Virus record (IMG/VR): IMGVR_UViG_3300042549_005931
Span: 186,001-250,000 of that record
Origin: a virus
Reading direction: 5' to 3' (one strand)
DNA length: 64,000 nucleotides
The notes beneath the pieces were generated by a model. The model saw only the letters and a program-made list of their open reading frames with translations. It had not been told where the DNA came from and did no database searches. Below, piece by piece: positions 7,611-16,733 of the stretch (positions within the stretch are counted from its first letter, which is position 1; every line of letters begins with the position of its first letter). Both the position numbers and the translations under genes were made by a program.

Positions 7611-9133
7611 AGCATCATTCTCGAACCTATCAAGAAGTTACTAAGTACAGGAGTTCCCGGTGCGGTTGAAGCATTAATTTTGTAATTGAAACTGAAACCA
7701 AACCTTTTACTTATTTTAAAATCTACAGAAGTACCCGCCAATATACCAATAGAGTTACCGTAAGATACTTGACCTGTTTTAGTGTTAACACTCATCCCCG
7801 GAGGAATTACAAATATTTGTGGTGATAATGTGAGTTTCTTACTTTGTGGATATGGTTTAGTCCAAAATACAACAGATGAATTACTCAAACTAACATCATA
7901 TCCACCTTTGGTATTTTGTAATAATAATGTAACCAAACCCAAATTATAACCATAAGTTCCCAATTTAGGATTTGGTATAATTTTAGTAAATCCACCCAAA
8001 GCCATTAAACTACCGGATAAATAAGCGGTGGTTAATGAATATGAATTAATAGAGGTTAAAGACCCCTTATCATTTAAATTCATTTTAGTAATACCACCAC
8101 TTAATGCAAATTGTTTAAGATTACTCCAAGTCATTGAATTTAATGAATAACTTTTATCCCCCATCAATGAAGAACGACTCATACCTATTGACAAAATTAC
8201 TGACCATTGGTCACTTGATGTTTGTACGGTTGATAAATCAGAAGCAATTAATAATGGATTTATTGGTGCTTGTTTTGATTCTTTTTTCTTTTCTTCCTTT
8301 TTAGATTCTTTTTTCTCCTCTTTCTTTTCTTCTTTAGATTCTTCCTTCTTTTCTTCTTTTTTAGACTCAGACTTAGATTCTTCTTTCTTTTCCTCAGATT
8401 TACTTTCAGACTTAGATTCTGATTTACTTTCCGATTTAGTTTCACTCTTAGTCTCTGATTTAGTTTCTGATGAAGAACTACTCTTATTGTCAGATGAACT
8501 TGATGATGAACTACTATTATTAGATGAAGATGACGAATTTGAAGATGGTGCAGGTGCCGATGAACTACTTGATGATGAAGCCGATGTCGTTGGTGCTGAT
8601 GGTGTTGGAGGTGGAGTTGCAGCTGATGATGCTGCACTTGAAGCTGAACTACTTGCAGCACTACTAGCTGACGATGAGGCTGCAGAACTTGCGGCAGACG
8701 AGGCGGCACTACTTGCTGCGGATGATGCCGCATTGCTAGCTGCAGAAGAAGCTGCGGAACTTGCTGCCTGAGCCGCGGCTGCACTTGCCGCTTGTGTTGC
8801 TGCTTGTTGGGCCGCGGCAGCTACTGCCTGATTAACCGTTTGTTGAACTGTTTGTTGTACAACCTGATTTGTTGGACAACCGACTGTTGAGTATGTGATG
8901 TATACGGATTGTAACCAAACTTGCATGGCGCCACTTGTTACTTCAGCCGGTGTAAACACCCTCATTTGGTCATAGAAGGAAACATAGGCGTTACCTTTTA
9001 CATAGGTTGTTGTTGCTATTTTTAGTTCCCCACTACACTTATCGATAAACGTTTGTGTAAATGTCTGTGCATCAGCTTTGGAAGCTAGACAAAATATAAA
9101 AAATACACTTAAAAAATTTCTTAACCTTTTCAA
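7607..9133 (-). CDS. Exported Ala/Ser-repeat and Lys/Ser/Glu-repeat protein with beta-barrel-like C-terminus
   Basis: About 508 residues. Start is TTG at 9133: the preceding codon is a stop and no ATG precedes the signal peptide (KRLRNFLSVFFIFCLASKADAQ). Residues about 25-90 are a folded part; about 95-175 are AASSAASS repeats; then poly-Ser and KSESKSE/KKEEK repeats to about 300. The last ~200 residues have alternating beta-strand and turn pattern with repeated SYSLNSMTW, SYSLTTAYL and end in KRFGFSFNYKI...IGSRMML, resembling an outer-membrane barrel. Surface adhesin or host-envelope protein is inferred; it follows a CsgG-like gene. Confidence 0.65.
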   Translation of the reverse strand: MKRLRNFLSVFFIFCLASKADAQTFTQTFIDKCSGELKIATTTYVKGNAYVSFYDQMRVFTPAEVTSGAMQVWLQSVYITYSTVGCPTNQVVQQTVQQTVNQAVAAAAQQAATQAASAAAAQAASSAASSAASNAASSAASSAASSAASSAASSSASSAASSSASSAASSAATPPPTPSAPTTSASSSSSSSAPAPSSNSSSSSNNSSSSSSSSDNKSSSSSETKSETKSETKSESKSESKSESKSEEKKEESKSESKKEEKKEESKEEKKEEKKESKKEEKKKESKQAPINPLLIASDLSTVQTSSDQWSVILSIGMSRSSLMGDKSYSLNSMTWSNLKQFALSGGITKMNLNDKGSLTSINSYSLTTAYLSGSLMALGGFTKIIPNPKLGTYGYNLGLVTLLLQNTKGGYDVSLSNSSVVFWTKPYPQSKKLTLSPQIFVIPPGMSVNTKTGQVSYGNSIGILAGTSVDFKISKRFGFSFNYKINASTAPGTPVLSNFLIGSRMML

Positions 9134-9136
9134 TCA

Positions 9137-9286
9137 TTAATATATTACCTTATCTATGTTATTGATAATAGTGTTATTTAATTCCTCATTAAAAAAATGA
9201 GTATAAATCATAACACCATCAAAAATTAACGCACATAAAATGAATGTTAATGTTGCACCCGACAATACTTTATATAATTTTTCCAT
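9137..9286 (-). CDS. Small single-span membrane protein (49 aa)
   Basis: MEKLYKVLSGATLTFILCALIFDGVMIYTHFF then a polar tail. One membrane helix (about 8-29). It lies 4 nt before the CsgG-like gene's ATG end and overlaps the leader of the repeat protein, so it is part of the same operon. No family recognised. Confidence 0.6.
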   Translation of the reverse strand: MEKLYKVLSGATLTFILCALIFDGVMIYTHFFNEELNNTIINNIDKVIY

Positions 9287-9290
9287 AATT

Positions 9291-10013
9291 TTATTTTGTA
9301 AAAATACCCTTCTTAATCATTCTATCTAAAATTCTTGCACATGCAATATCAAGGGCTTTCTTTGTTGATATTGAAATTGTTGATTGATTAAACTTAACGG
9401 GGTCAACTGTTGCGTCAGATAATAATGTTAATTCTCTAACTGTTTTAGCTTCACCCAATCCTGATGCACCAAATACAACACCTGTTTCCGCGTCAGTAAA
9501 TCTAACTTGTAGACCTAAACGAGTAACCATCATATTCTTAACACCATCTTTTAAATTAATAGTCTCATCTTCACTTACTGAATAATCATAACATTCAATT
9601 GTTACAAAGTATTTTGCTAAGTTAATTTTACCCCTACCATCTAACTTGTTTTCCGATATACCCGCTTGAGATGCTTGGAATTGTTTTACCATACGATTCT
9701 TAATTTCTGTTTTATCTTCAGTAAATTTAAAACGATTAAGGTTTTCCAAATATTCCATTGAAATATTGGCAACACCAAGACCAACTCTTTTTTCTTTTAA
9801 CTCAGGATACATTTCATACATCTCATCTGAGATACCACATTTTAATATTTGAATAGGGATTTGTGGTCCTTCATAGTCCATGTATTTTGAAATGTCAATT
9901 GCAGTTTCAAATGATGCTTTATATTGTTCCGTCTTTGTGGAACCCACAGTTTGAGAAACCCCCAAAAATGGTAGTAATACTACTGATATTACAATAAAAA
10001 TAAACTTCTTCAT
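9291..10013 (-). CDS. CsgG-family-like exported protein
   Basis: A 240-residue protein with signal peptide ending GVSQ/T. The layout matches CsgG/curli-assembly proteins: an early VGLGVANISMEYL strand, FTEDKTEIKNRMVKQFQASQAG (the 'R-n-l-l-E-r-g' helix region), YFVTIECYDYS, RLGLQVRFTDAETGVVFGASG (the 'rvvdv-TGEvl' strand), and a closing helical ALDIACARILDRM. No lipobox Cys after the signal peptide, unlike E. coli CsgG. Could form an export channel or a periplasmic accessory; the neighbouring repeat proteins are candidate cargo. Confidence 0.6.
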   Translation of the reverse strand: MKKFIFIVISVVLLPFLGVSQTVGSTKTEQYKASFETAIDISKYMDYEGPQIPIQILKCGISDEMYEMYPELKEKRVGLGVANISMEYLENLNRFKFTEDKTEIKNRMVKQFQASQAGISENKLDGRGKINLAKYFVTIECYDYSVSEDETINLKDGVKNMMVTRLGLQVRFTDAETGVVFGASGLGEAKTVRELTLLSDATVDPVKFNQSTISISTKKALDIACARILDRMIKKGIFTK

Positions 10014-10025
10014 ATTTTTTAAATT

Positions 10026-11096
10026 TTAAAACCATTTACGTGGATTCATTTTCTTTCCCACTTTTTCTAATTCCTTACCGGCCTTTTTACCTGTGTCAAC
10101 AATTGCATTACCTGTCTTTTTAGCAGCATCATCCAATGCTTTCTGAGCGGCGGCCGCCTGTTCTTTAGCAACTCTTTCAGTTTCTCTCGCAGCGTCTTCT
10201 AGGGCCTTTTGAGTTGCTGCAGCTTGTTCTTTTGCAATTCTATCGGCCTCTCTTGCTGCATTTTCAGCTTCCTCTGCCGCTTGTTTAGCTAATTTTTCAC
10301 TTTCTTCATATGCATCTACCGCAGCTTCTTGTATTGGTTTAGTATCAACACTAACACTCAAATCAATTTCAACACCCGCGATTAATGCTACTTCACCACT
10401 AATACCAACTGTAGCAACACCATCTTCCATAGTTGCACCACCCTCAACCTCACCACCAACTTGTGCTCCGATACTTACTTCAGCACCCACACTACCACCG
10501 TTACCACTTTCATCGTATGCACCTGTTGAACCGCCAGCACCCACACTAACACCAGCAATTGCTCCTGCGTGTACACTTGCTCCATCTTCACCGATTTGGG
10601 CACTTCCACCCGCATACGCTTCAGCTTCAGCACCTGCGTGACCTTCTTGTGTAATTGTAACCCCATCAACCTCAACACTAACACTAGCACCCGCTTCAAC
10701 ACTAGCACTTGCTTCCACTTCTGCGGTAACACTTGCATTACGACCATCCCATCCGGCACTTGCATTGGCGGACGCTTCGGCTTCTGCACTTACATGGGCT
10801 TCCGCTTCAATATCAACACCACCAATTGTTGTTTCGGCACTAACACCAGCTTCCGCACTAACACCAACTTCAGCAGTTGCGGCAACTGACGTATCAGTAA
10901 CTTCAACACCCGCACTTGCGTGTGCTTCAGCACTTGCTTCAGCAGTTAAAGTTATACCTTCAATTTCAGTACTTACTGAAACTTCATCCTCAACACTTAC
11001 AGTTTCTTGAGGTTCTGCGGTTATTTGACCACCACCCGTATTGAAACCAATTTCAGGTCCGTTCTCTTCGTTTTCTTGTTTTTGTTCTTCTGACAT
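10026..11096 (-). CDS. Ala/Val/Glu/Ser-repeat protein with C-terminal coiled coil
   Basis: A 356-residue low-complexity protein without signal peptide. Residues about 35-250 consist of short, imperfect, alternating-residue repeats (VSAEAEASA, ASVEAGASVSVEV) that would form a beta-solenoid or fibrous fold. Residues about 255-340 are a coiled coil with a tandem repeat (AKEQAAATQKALEDAARE twice). C-terminus is basic (GKKMNPRKWF). Fibre or tail-associated structure is possible; 3' of a holin-like gene. Preceded by a TATTTATT element and a terminator. Confidence 0.6.
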   Translation of the reverse strand: MSEEQKQENEENGPEIGFNTGGGQITAEPQETVSVEDEVSVSTEIEGITLTAEASAEAHASAGVEVTDTSVAATAEVGVSAEAGVSAETTIGGVDIEAEAHVSAEAEASANASAGWDGRNASVTAEVEASASVEAGASVSVEVDGVTITQEGHAGAEAEAYAGGSAQIGEDGASVHAGAIAGVSVGAGGSTGAYDESGNGGSVGAEVSIGAQVGGEVEGGATMEDGVATVGISGEVALIAGVEIDLSVSVDTKPIQEAAVDAYEESEKLAKQAAEEAENAAREADRIAKEQAAATQKALEDAARETERVAKEQAAAAQKALDDAAKKTGNAIVDTGKKAGKELEKVGKKMNPRKWF

Positions 11097-11123
11097 TTTT
11101 ATAATTTGTTTTACTAATAAATA

Positions 11124-11152
11124 TCAAAAAAGGGAGAATAAATCTCCCTTCT
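11124..11152 (-). terminator. Intrinsic terminator of the holin-like gene
   Basis: AGGGAGA/TCTCCCT hairpin followed on the minus strand by a T-run and then GATATTTATTAG, a promoter-like element for the repeat-protein gene. Confidence 0.8.
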
Positions 11153-11154
11153 TA

Positions 11155-11406
11155 TTAACCTTCCATTTCGTTCTCTTTCTTTTTGTGTGAGAACTTATCC
11201 AAGGTGTCGGCACCCATCCCAATGCCAGTTATCAACATCACCGCATTTACCAAATCAGGTGACGGTGCAAAATCTGCGTGAGAAAATGAATTTAATATCA
11301 TAGTCACACATAAAAATGTTGCACCTAAAAATGCGATTACCGGTTTTACTGAAATTGAACCTCTTTCATCTTTAAAGATTTCAATTACCCATTCTTTGAA
11401 TTTCAT
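11155..11406 (-). CDS. Two-span membrane protein, candidate holin
   Basis: 83 residues; two hydrophobic segments, KPVIAFLGATFLCVTMIL (about 21-39) and LVNAVMLITGIGMGADTL (about 52-69), flanked by charged ends and a Lys-rich tail. Size and topology suit a holin, which would release the endolysin encoded at 52.6 kb. Its T-run terminator ends transcription before the repeat-protein gene. Confidence 0.55.
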   Translation of the reverse strand: MKFKEWVIEIFKDERGSISVKPVIAFLGATFLCVTMILNSFSHADFAPSPDLVNAVMLITGIGMGADTLDKFSHKKKENEMEG

Positions 11407-11435
11407 ATTATTTGTGTTTTGTGTTTGTTTATTTA

Positions 11436-12071
11436 TTATCCTTCCATATCTGTGGTATCGATATCTTTTATCTTACCACAAATTAGACATTCTTCATCAC
11501 CGTCACCATCTGAGTCACCCCATACGTGTTGACAATTACGGTGGTCAAAATATTCGTCAATTACTCCATCACCATCAAAATCTAAACCATCCATTACACC
11601 ATCACCATCCTCATCAATTTCAACACCTACTTTGGTTTGTTTTTCTTCCGATTTTGATACTGTGGGTATAAATTCAGTCTCATTTTTAAACTGTGAATTT
11701 GATATTGCCTGTGTAAACGATTCTGGTACGATTGGACTATAACTTGGTTTACTTTCACCATCTTTATCATTAGTATTTGAAAGTGATATACCATCTTCTT
11801 CGTCCATCTTCTGAACTAACATTTTATCTTTATCTGTATCTGAGAACCAATAATCTACAATCTTACCATACGAACCAATAAAGGCCCCAAGTAATAGTAA
11901 TAGTAATTCTTTCCAAGCTCCAGTAATTTCTGCTTTAAGTACAATTGCTCCACCGATACCAAATACCGTACCCATAAAGGTCAATAACACAATAAGTGTC
12001 ATGTTCCATCTACGAGTCATCATCTGGTTTAGAAGGTCTCTAAATCCCGTGTTTTCTTGTTGTTGTTCCAT
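11436..12071 (-). CDS. Membrane protein with Ca-binding-type DxDxDG repeats and a Cys-rich tail
   Basis: 211 residues. Two N-terminal membrane helices (about 24-45 and 55-70), then a polar linker, then aspartate repeats of thrombospondin-3/EF-loop type (DEDGDGVMDGLDFDGDGVIDEY) and a CQH...CLICG pair that could bind zinc. The soluble domain would face one side of the membrane. The domain combination is not one I recognise. Lies between holin-like and small TM genes. Confidence 0.6.
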   Translation of the reverse strand: MEQQQENTGFRDLLNQMMTRRWNMTLIVLLTFMGTVFGIGGAIVLKAEITGAWKELLLLLLGAFIGSYGKIVDYWFSDTDKDKMLVQKMDEEDGISLSNTNDKDGESKPSYSPIVPESFTQAISNSQFKNETEFIPTVSKSEEKQTKVGVEIDEDGDGVMDGLDFDGDGVIDEYFDHRNCQHVWGDSDGDGDEECLICGKIKDIDTTDMEG

Positions 12072-12088
12072 ATTATGTTTTTATTAAA

Positions 12089-12412
12089 TTACCAAGCTGG
12101 TTCTTTTTCTTTAAACTCATCACCTTCTTTTTTCTTAGGTTTTGGTGCCGGCGCGGGTGCTCCCTGTGCCGACTGTCCACCTCCACCACCTTTGTTGATG
12201 ATTACAGTTTTACCCGCAGCTTGTTGTTGTGCTTGATTTTGGGTAATGTTTATTACAGGTGCCGCTGCAGGTGCCGCTGCCGGTTGGTCACCACCACCGA
12301 ACATTTGAGAACCTAACCAAGCTCCCCCTGCCGTTACTATCGTGCCAACTGTCCCGATTAGTGTTTTTACTAATCCTGACATTGTTCCTTCATTTTGTGA
12401 TTCTTCTGACAT
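12089..12412 (-). CDS. Small membrane protein with Ala/Pro/Gly-rich tail
   Basis: 107 residues. One hydrophobic segment (LVKTLIGTVGTIVTAGGAWLG, about 14-34) followed by Ala/Pro-rich and Gly-rich stretches and a charged C-terminus. No family recognised. It lies in the same minus-strand operon as the exported proteins. Confidence 0.6.
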   Translation of the reverse strand: MSEESQNEGTMSGLVKTLIGTVGTIVTAGGAWLGSQMFGGGDQPAAAPAAAPVINITQNQAQQQAAGKTVIINKGGGGGQSAQGAPAPAPKPKKKEGDEFKEKEPAW

Positions 12413-12441
12413 AATCTTTTTTTTTGTTTTTTTAGTTTATT

Positions 12442-12813
12442 TTATAATTTATTAAAGTCTGCTATCCCAAGTAAGTTTCCTTCTAAATCGAATAGACCAA
12501 TTCTATAAGCCGAAGATGGTAAAGCCTTTGTGTAAATCTTTAATAGATTGTTTCCTGCTTTAATTGTTACTTCTTCTTTTGATACTGACTTATTTGCAAT
12601 GTTTAATATCTTTACTACATATGTACCGGCAGTTTCGGTTTTTACGTTCATGGCAACTTCTTCTTTTACGAATGGTGTTTCCACTTTAATTCCTACGTTA
12701 CCCATTATTTGTAATTTTTCAGTTACTTCGGTTGGTGCCGGTACTAACATATCTTCACTAGTACAGCTAATAACTGTTAAAACCACCATTAATAATCCGA
12801 TTACTTTTTTCAT
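12442..12813 (-). CDS. Lipoprotein with a T9SS-sorting-domain-like beta fold
   Basis: 123 residues. Lipobox VISC at 17. The rest (TAGTYVVKILNIANKSVSKEEV, AGNNLLKIYTKALPSSAYRIGLFDLEGNLL) follows the strand pattern of the type-A C-terminal domains used by the Bacteroidota type IX secretion system. Here it is the whole mature protein and lipid-anchored. A neighbouring paralogue shares the pattern. The resemblance is by pattern only. Confidence 0.6.
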   Translation of the reverse strand: MKKVIGLLMVVLTVISCTSEDMLVPAPTEVTEKLQIMGNVGIKVETPFVKEEVAMNVKTETAGTYVVKILNIANKSVSKEEVTIKAGNNLLKIYTKALPSSAYRIGLFDLEGNLLGIADFNKL

Positions 12814-12829
12814 TTTTTTTTGTTTTTTT

Positions 12830-13174
12830 TTATTTTACTATTATTATTGTGTTTGCTAACTGATTATTAAAACTATCTTCTAGTTTTAAATATAAATATC
12901 TGCTAGGTAATGTTTTGGTGTAAATTTTTATTTTATTATTACCGGTAATACATTTTATTTTCTCTCTACTAATAACCTGATTAGTATTTTTATCTATCAT
13001 AGTTACAATGTACATACCTTCTTTTTCTACATTAAAACTAATTTCAGTTTTATTTGAAACTGTAGATTGCTCTATCTTAAAAACATCAATCGGTTGAGGT
13101 ATTTCTATATTCTCATTTTTACATGAAATCATACAAATTAAAAAACATAAGAATGTGATTTTAATATTTTTCAT
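12830..13174 (-). CDS. Lipoprotein, paralogue of its downstream neighbour
   Basis: 114 residues, lipobox MISC at 18. Shares with the 123-residue neighbour the order: GMYIVTMIDKNTNQVISREKI, then GNNKIKIYTKTLPSRYLYLKLED. Likely a tandem duplication followed by divergence. Start codon overlaps the stop of the C-type-lectin gene by 1 nt. Confidence 0.6.
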   Translation of the reverse strand: MKNIKITFLCFLICMISCKNENIEIPQPIDVFKIEQSTVSNKTEISFNVEKEGMYIVTMIDKNTNQVISREKIKCITGNNKIKIYTKTLPSRYLYLKLEDSFNNQLANTIIIVK

Positions 13175-15105
13175 TATAGGTTTTTAATTTTAAGTGTTGA
13201 ACCATTTAAATTTACCGCATCTATCCCCTCAATTGATGTTATTCCAATTGTATTTGTTATTGTTTCTTTTGGTGTAAAAATTAATTTGTATTCCGTAGTA
13301 TCATCTAATAATCCGGTTCCATTATAAATCAAAGAACCAAAGTTTATATTATTACCATTATCATTTGAAAAATTTGTAGGATTTCCGGTAGTTGTATATT
13401 CAGTATTTTCGTATTTTAAAATATCACTATCGTAATTTAATTTTAACTGAATACCTTTTACCGATTGTCCTAACGTATTTAGTTTTACATTCACCACTAC
13501 CTTACCATCAACCATTTCACTTAATACATATGTGGAAACCTCCATAGGTGTAGTTAAATTCATAGTACGATTTACACTTGCGGTAGTTTGTGTATTTTGT
13601 GCCGGCGTATGTGATAAGTTTACGTCACCCTTTAGTGATACTACAACATTATAAACGTAATCAGTTATACCGGCATCAACAGCCAATGGGTAGTTTGCCT
13701 TATATGGAACATTTATAGACACCCAATTTGATTTAGTTATACCATCAAATGTAGTTTTATTTACTAATCTAAATAAATTATCTTCACTCCAAGTTGAAAC
13801 TATGGGTGTACCACCTATTACATGTTGTAATATTCTGTACGAATCTTTTTCATTGAATACGTTATTACCATCCACATCACCATTTAAGAATTGTACACCA
13901 TTTGTAAACGAATTACTTTCAGTCCCACTTAATCCTCTATTTGCTAACTCTTGAAACGCCAAATAAGCATCACCCACAGTTAACACACTACTATAAAGAT
14001 TTGATAAAGTAGCTGACGGTAATTTGGATAGATACATAACCATATCCGTTTTACTTTTAACAAAATCACTAATGTTATTCACACTACCATTTGTACCCAA
14101 CGCTAAACCCGCAGTTGCACTAACGGCAGTTGTACCATTTGCAGTATAGTTTTTTACTGACCATTGTGATGGATTTATCCCACCACCAAAATAAAAATTA
14201 ACCTTTGATGTTGGAACATCTATGGGGTTTATTACGTTTGCCGAATAAAAGTTTGTAAATGTTTGTGAATTTGGGTTAGTCCAAGTTCCATATTCAATCA
14301 CATATGGGTTAGTCCAATTGTTTGATAAATCGTTCCATTGATTACCATTCCATTTTGTTACAGCATAATTTTCACTTCCATTAACACCATTTGGTTCACC
14401 CGGTGCCCAGTTGTTATATACGCCGGTAATATTTCCCGCCGTTTGACCATTTTGAGTTTTCATTACAGTTCCCTTTTCGGGTCCTGCATCAATTACCCAT
14501 CTACCTTCCGTTACCTCATCGGTTGCCGCAAACCATATATTAGTTTGCGGTACGTTTGCCTGAATAAACGCATCTTCATTTGCAGATGTGATTGTCACCA
14601 AATATCCTGTTTGTCCTTTGAATGTTGTTAATAAAGATGCTGCTCTTGCTCCGGTATAAGTATCACCGGGAGTTATGGGTTTGTAAAAGTGTCCATTTAT
14701 TGGATTATAATAAAATCCGGGTGGATTTATAGTAGCTGATACTGATACCTGAACACTACCCGCAGTTGCACCTGTGTTTATTTTTAAGGTGGCTAACGCC
14801 GCATTTATATTTGCTTGTGTACCGGTGAATACCAATAATGTTTTATTACCTGTAAAATTAAATCCTGATGCCGGAGTTAAACCCGTTGTTGTGGTTAAAG
14901 TAAATGATGTACCTGTTGGTGGATTAATAAATCCTATTGATGCCAATAAAATATCGGTAGAAGTAAATCCATTCAAAACAAATCCACTACACGCCTGCCC
15001 ACTTACGTTTAATTCAAACTTTTTGGGTGCAGGTTGTGTAATGGATTGTGCTATAGATATACTACTAGATAATAATATTAATATTACAACAAGTAGTTTT
15101 CTCAT
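13174..15105 (-). CDS. Exported multi-domain protein with C-type lectin, dockerin-like and cohesin-like domains
   Basis: 643 residues. Signal peptide ends SIAQ/S. After an Ig-like/FN-like N-terminal domain, residues about 155-275 match a C-type lectin fold: GHFYKPITPG, GYLVTITSANEDAFIQ, WFAATDEVTEGRWVIDAGPEKG, NNWAPGEPNG, WNDLSNNW, ending YVIEYG. Residues about 410-435 hold a dockerin-type loop (NGDVDGNNVFNEKDSYRIL), and the last ~110 residues a cohesin-like sandwich (VKGIQLKLNYDSDILKYEN). Probably a carbohydrate or protein binding surface protein. The overlap with the 542-residue gene (1 nt) shows coupling. Confidence 0.65.
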   Translation of the reverse strand: MRKLLVVILILLSSSISIAQSITQPAPKKFELNVSGQACSGFVLNGFTSTDILLASIGFINPPTGTSFTLTTTTGLTPASGFNFTGNKTLLVFTGTQANINAALATLKINTGATAGSVQVSVSATINPPGFYYNPINGHFYKPITPGDTYTGARAASLLTTFKGQTGYLVTITSANEDAFIQANVPQTNIWFAATDEVTEGRWVIDAGPEKGTVMKTQNGQTAGNITGVYNNWAPGEPNGVNGSENYAVTKWNGNQWNDLSNNWTNPYVIEYGTWTNPNSQTFTNFYSANVINPIDVPTSKVNFYFGGGINPSQWSVKNYTANGTTAVSATAGLALGTNGSVNNISDFVKSKTDMVMYLSKLPSATLSNLYSSVLTVGDAYLAFQELANRGLSGTESNSFTNGVQFLNGDVDGNNVFNEKDSYRILQHVIGGTPIVSTWSEDNLFRLVNKTTFDGITKSNWVSINVPYKANYPLAVDAGITDYVYNVVVSLKGDVNLSHTPAQNTQTTASVNRTMNLTTPMEVSTYVLSEMVDGKVVVNVKLNTLGQSVKGIQLKLNYDSDILKYENTEYTTTGNPTNFSNDNGNNINFGSLIYNGTGLLDDTTEYKLIFTPKETITNTIGITSIEGIDAVNLNGSTLKIKNL

Positions 15106-16733
15106 TACTCTACATTTAATCCAATCTTATTTCCTTTTCCATCAACTGCATCTGCTAATTCAGTATAGAATAAACCTGCTGTATTTGTTAGTGGAACATT
15201 AGATGTGAAAGTTAATTTGTATGGTGTACCAGTTTTTATTCTAGCAGTTTTAATTTGGTCTATTGAACCAAATGTTAATCTTCCATCTTTATTAGTTGAG
15301 AAGTTAGTTATAGATGAACCCGCATCAAATGCAATACCATCCAATGTTAATTTAGAATCATCGTATTTCAAAATAACTTCTAATCCAGCTAATCCTTCTT
15401 GTGATAAATTACCCGTTAAAATAACTTTATTGTTTTCAATTTTAGATGATAAACTTAATGTTGCCGTTCCTGATAATTGATTAGCGTATATACCTTTATT
15501 TGCAACTGTTCTATTCATAGTTCCTTGTCCACCTGTACTATTTCCTGATATTGGTGAACCAGGGTTAGATGAGTGTGAGAAATCCAAATCACCACCAAAA
15601 GCGTATGAAAATAATTCTACTTGATTTGCCGAAGTTATTTTAACTACGTTGTTTGATGGTTCACCACCTACTATGTTTGGAAATGCCGATTGCTTTACCG
15701 ATATAAAATTTAATTCAGTTGCATTTTGTTTTGTTATTCTTGCTTTTGAAGATACATCTTGTCCTAAAATGTGTGCAAATAAGTAATAAGCATCATTTGT
15801 ATTAAAATCACCATCATTAAGTGTTACATTACCAATTGCCTTTTCTATTGCGGGATATTGGAATATAGATGATGTACCATTTAATCCAACATCTGTTACT
15901 GCTAAAAAGGCTCTATAGGCATCTGTTACTGTTACTACGTTATTTAAGTAACTTGCTCCAAAAGTTGGAACAATATAAACACCAAGTGTATCACCAATAT
16001 TAAATTGTTCAAAATCAACTATACCACCAGAACTTAATGGTTTTTGTGATATTGGTGCTCCAGTAAAGTTTGTACTTCCATTGGGATTTACTTTTCTTAT
16101 TTGTACGGATAGTGATGTAATATCAAAATTAGTTGGATACCCAACTTTTACTCTAAATGCTGAAACGTGCTTCACATCAGCATCTGCAAATGATAATTGA
16201 AGAACTTGAGAACCAATTGGTGTGATAGGTGCATCATTTGTTCCTGTTGCAGTTGCTAAATCTAATTTATGTATTCCTTGATAAGTTGAGTTTTCTAATA
16301 AGATAAATCTTTCAGTTGCCCACAAACCATCAATTACCGCATCTGCTCTTTGTGTTGTAAATTGCTTCGATATCCAATCGTTATCTTGTGTATAGTTCCA
16401 AGGTGTTGAAGCATATTGTGCATTCAATTCACCAACTCCAATTGATGGGTTTTGTGTGAATTTATAGTTTGGCCAAGTTGCTTCAAAATTTTGTGCGGTT
16501 TGTCCTTGTGAGAATAAAGTAGGTCCTAACTTTTGTAAGTGTTTGTTTGAGTATTGATAACGCATCCAAAGGTATCTAGGGTTTGTAGTTCCTTTGATAA
16601 TATTATATCTTACAGTAAGTGTGTCACCAACTCTGTAAGGTTTTGAATTAACCACCTCTTGATTGATGATTAATTGCCCAAATGATGTCAATGACATCAG
16701 TATTAATGAGAGAGATACTAATAGTTTTTTCAT
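15105..16733 (-). CDS. Exported protein with dockerin-like and cohesin-like segments
   Basis: 542 residues. Signal peptide ends SFGQ/L. N-terminal Ig-like part (YRVGDTLTVRYNI), a dockerin-type loop around 305-330 (LNDGDFNTNDAYYLFAHIL), and a C-terminal cohesin-like domain (LAGLEVILKYDDSKLTLDGIAF...FGSIDQI) homologous in layout to the end of the C-type-lectin gene next door. The pairing of cohesin and dockerin-like parts in two adjacent proteins suggests they associate with each other. Confidence 0.62.
   Translation of the reverse strand: MKKLLVSLSLILMSLTSFGQLIINQEVVNSKPYRVGDTLTVRYNIIKGTTNPRYLWMRYQYSNKHLQKLGPTLFSQGQTAQNFEATWPNYKFTQNPSIGVGELNAQYASTPWNYTQDNDWISKQFTTQRADAVIDGLWATERFILLENSTYQGIHKLDLATATGTNDAPITPIGSQVLQLSFADADVKHVSAFRVKVGYPTNFDITSLSVQIRKVNPNGSTNFTGAPISQKPLSSGGIVDFEQFNIGDTLGVYIVPTFGASYLNNVVTVTDAYRAFLAVTDVGLNGTSSIFQYPAIEKAIGNVTLNDGDFNTNDAYYLFAHILGQDVSSKARITKQNATELNFISVKQSAFPNIVGGEPSNNVVKITSANQVELFSYAFGGDLDFSHSSNPGSPISGNSTGGQGTMNRTVANKGIYANQLSGTATLSLSSKIENNKVILTGNLSQEGLAGLEVILKYDDSKLTLDGIAFDAGSSITNFSTNKDGRLTFGSIDQIKTARIKTGTPYKLTFTSNVPLTNTAGLFYTELADAVDGKGNKIGLNVE

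Noticed and set aside
8260-8784. Open frames in other phases across the repeat protein
   Set aside because: Low-complexity Ala/Ser codons keep all frames open; no start context or domains, and the signal-peptide frame explains the region.
10475-11010. Overlapping frames on both strands in the Ala/Val/Glu repeat gene
   Set aside because: Shadow frames of a biased repeat sequence.
13174-15105. Diversity-generating retroelement
   Set aside because: Lectin fold is suggestive, but no reverse transcriptase or template repeat is present in this window.
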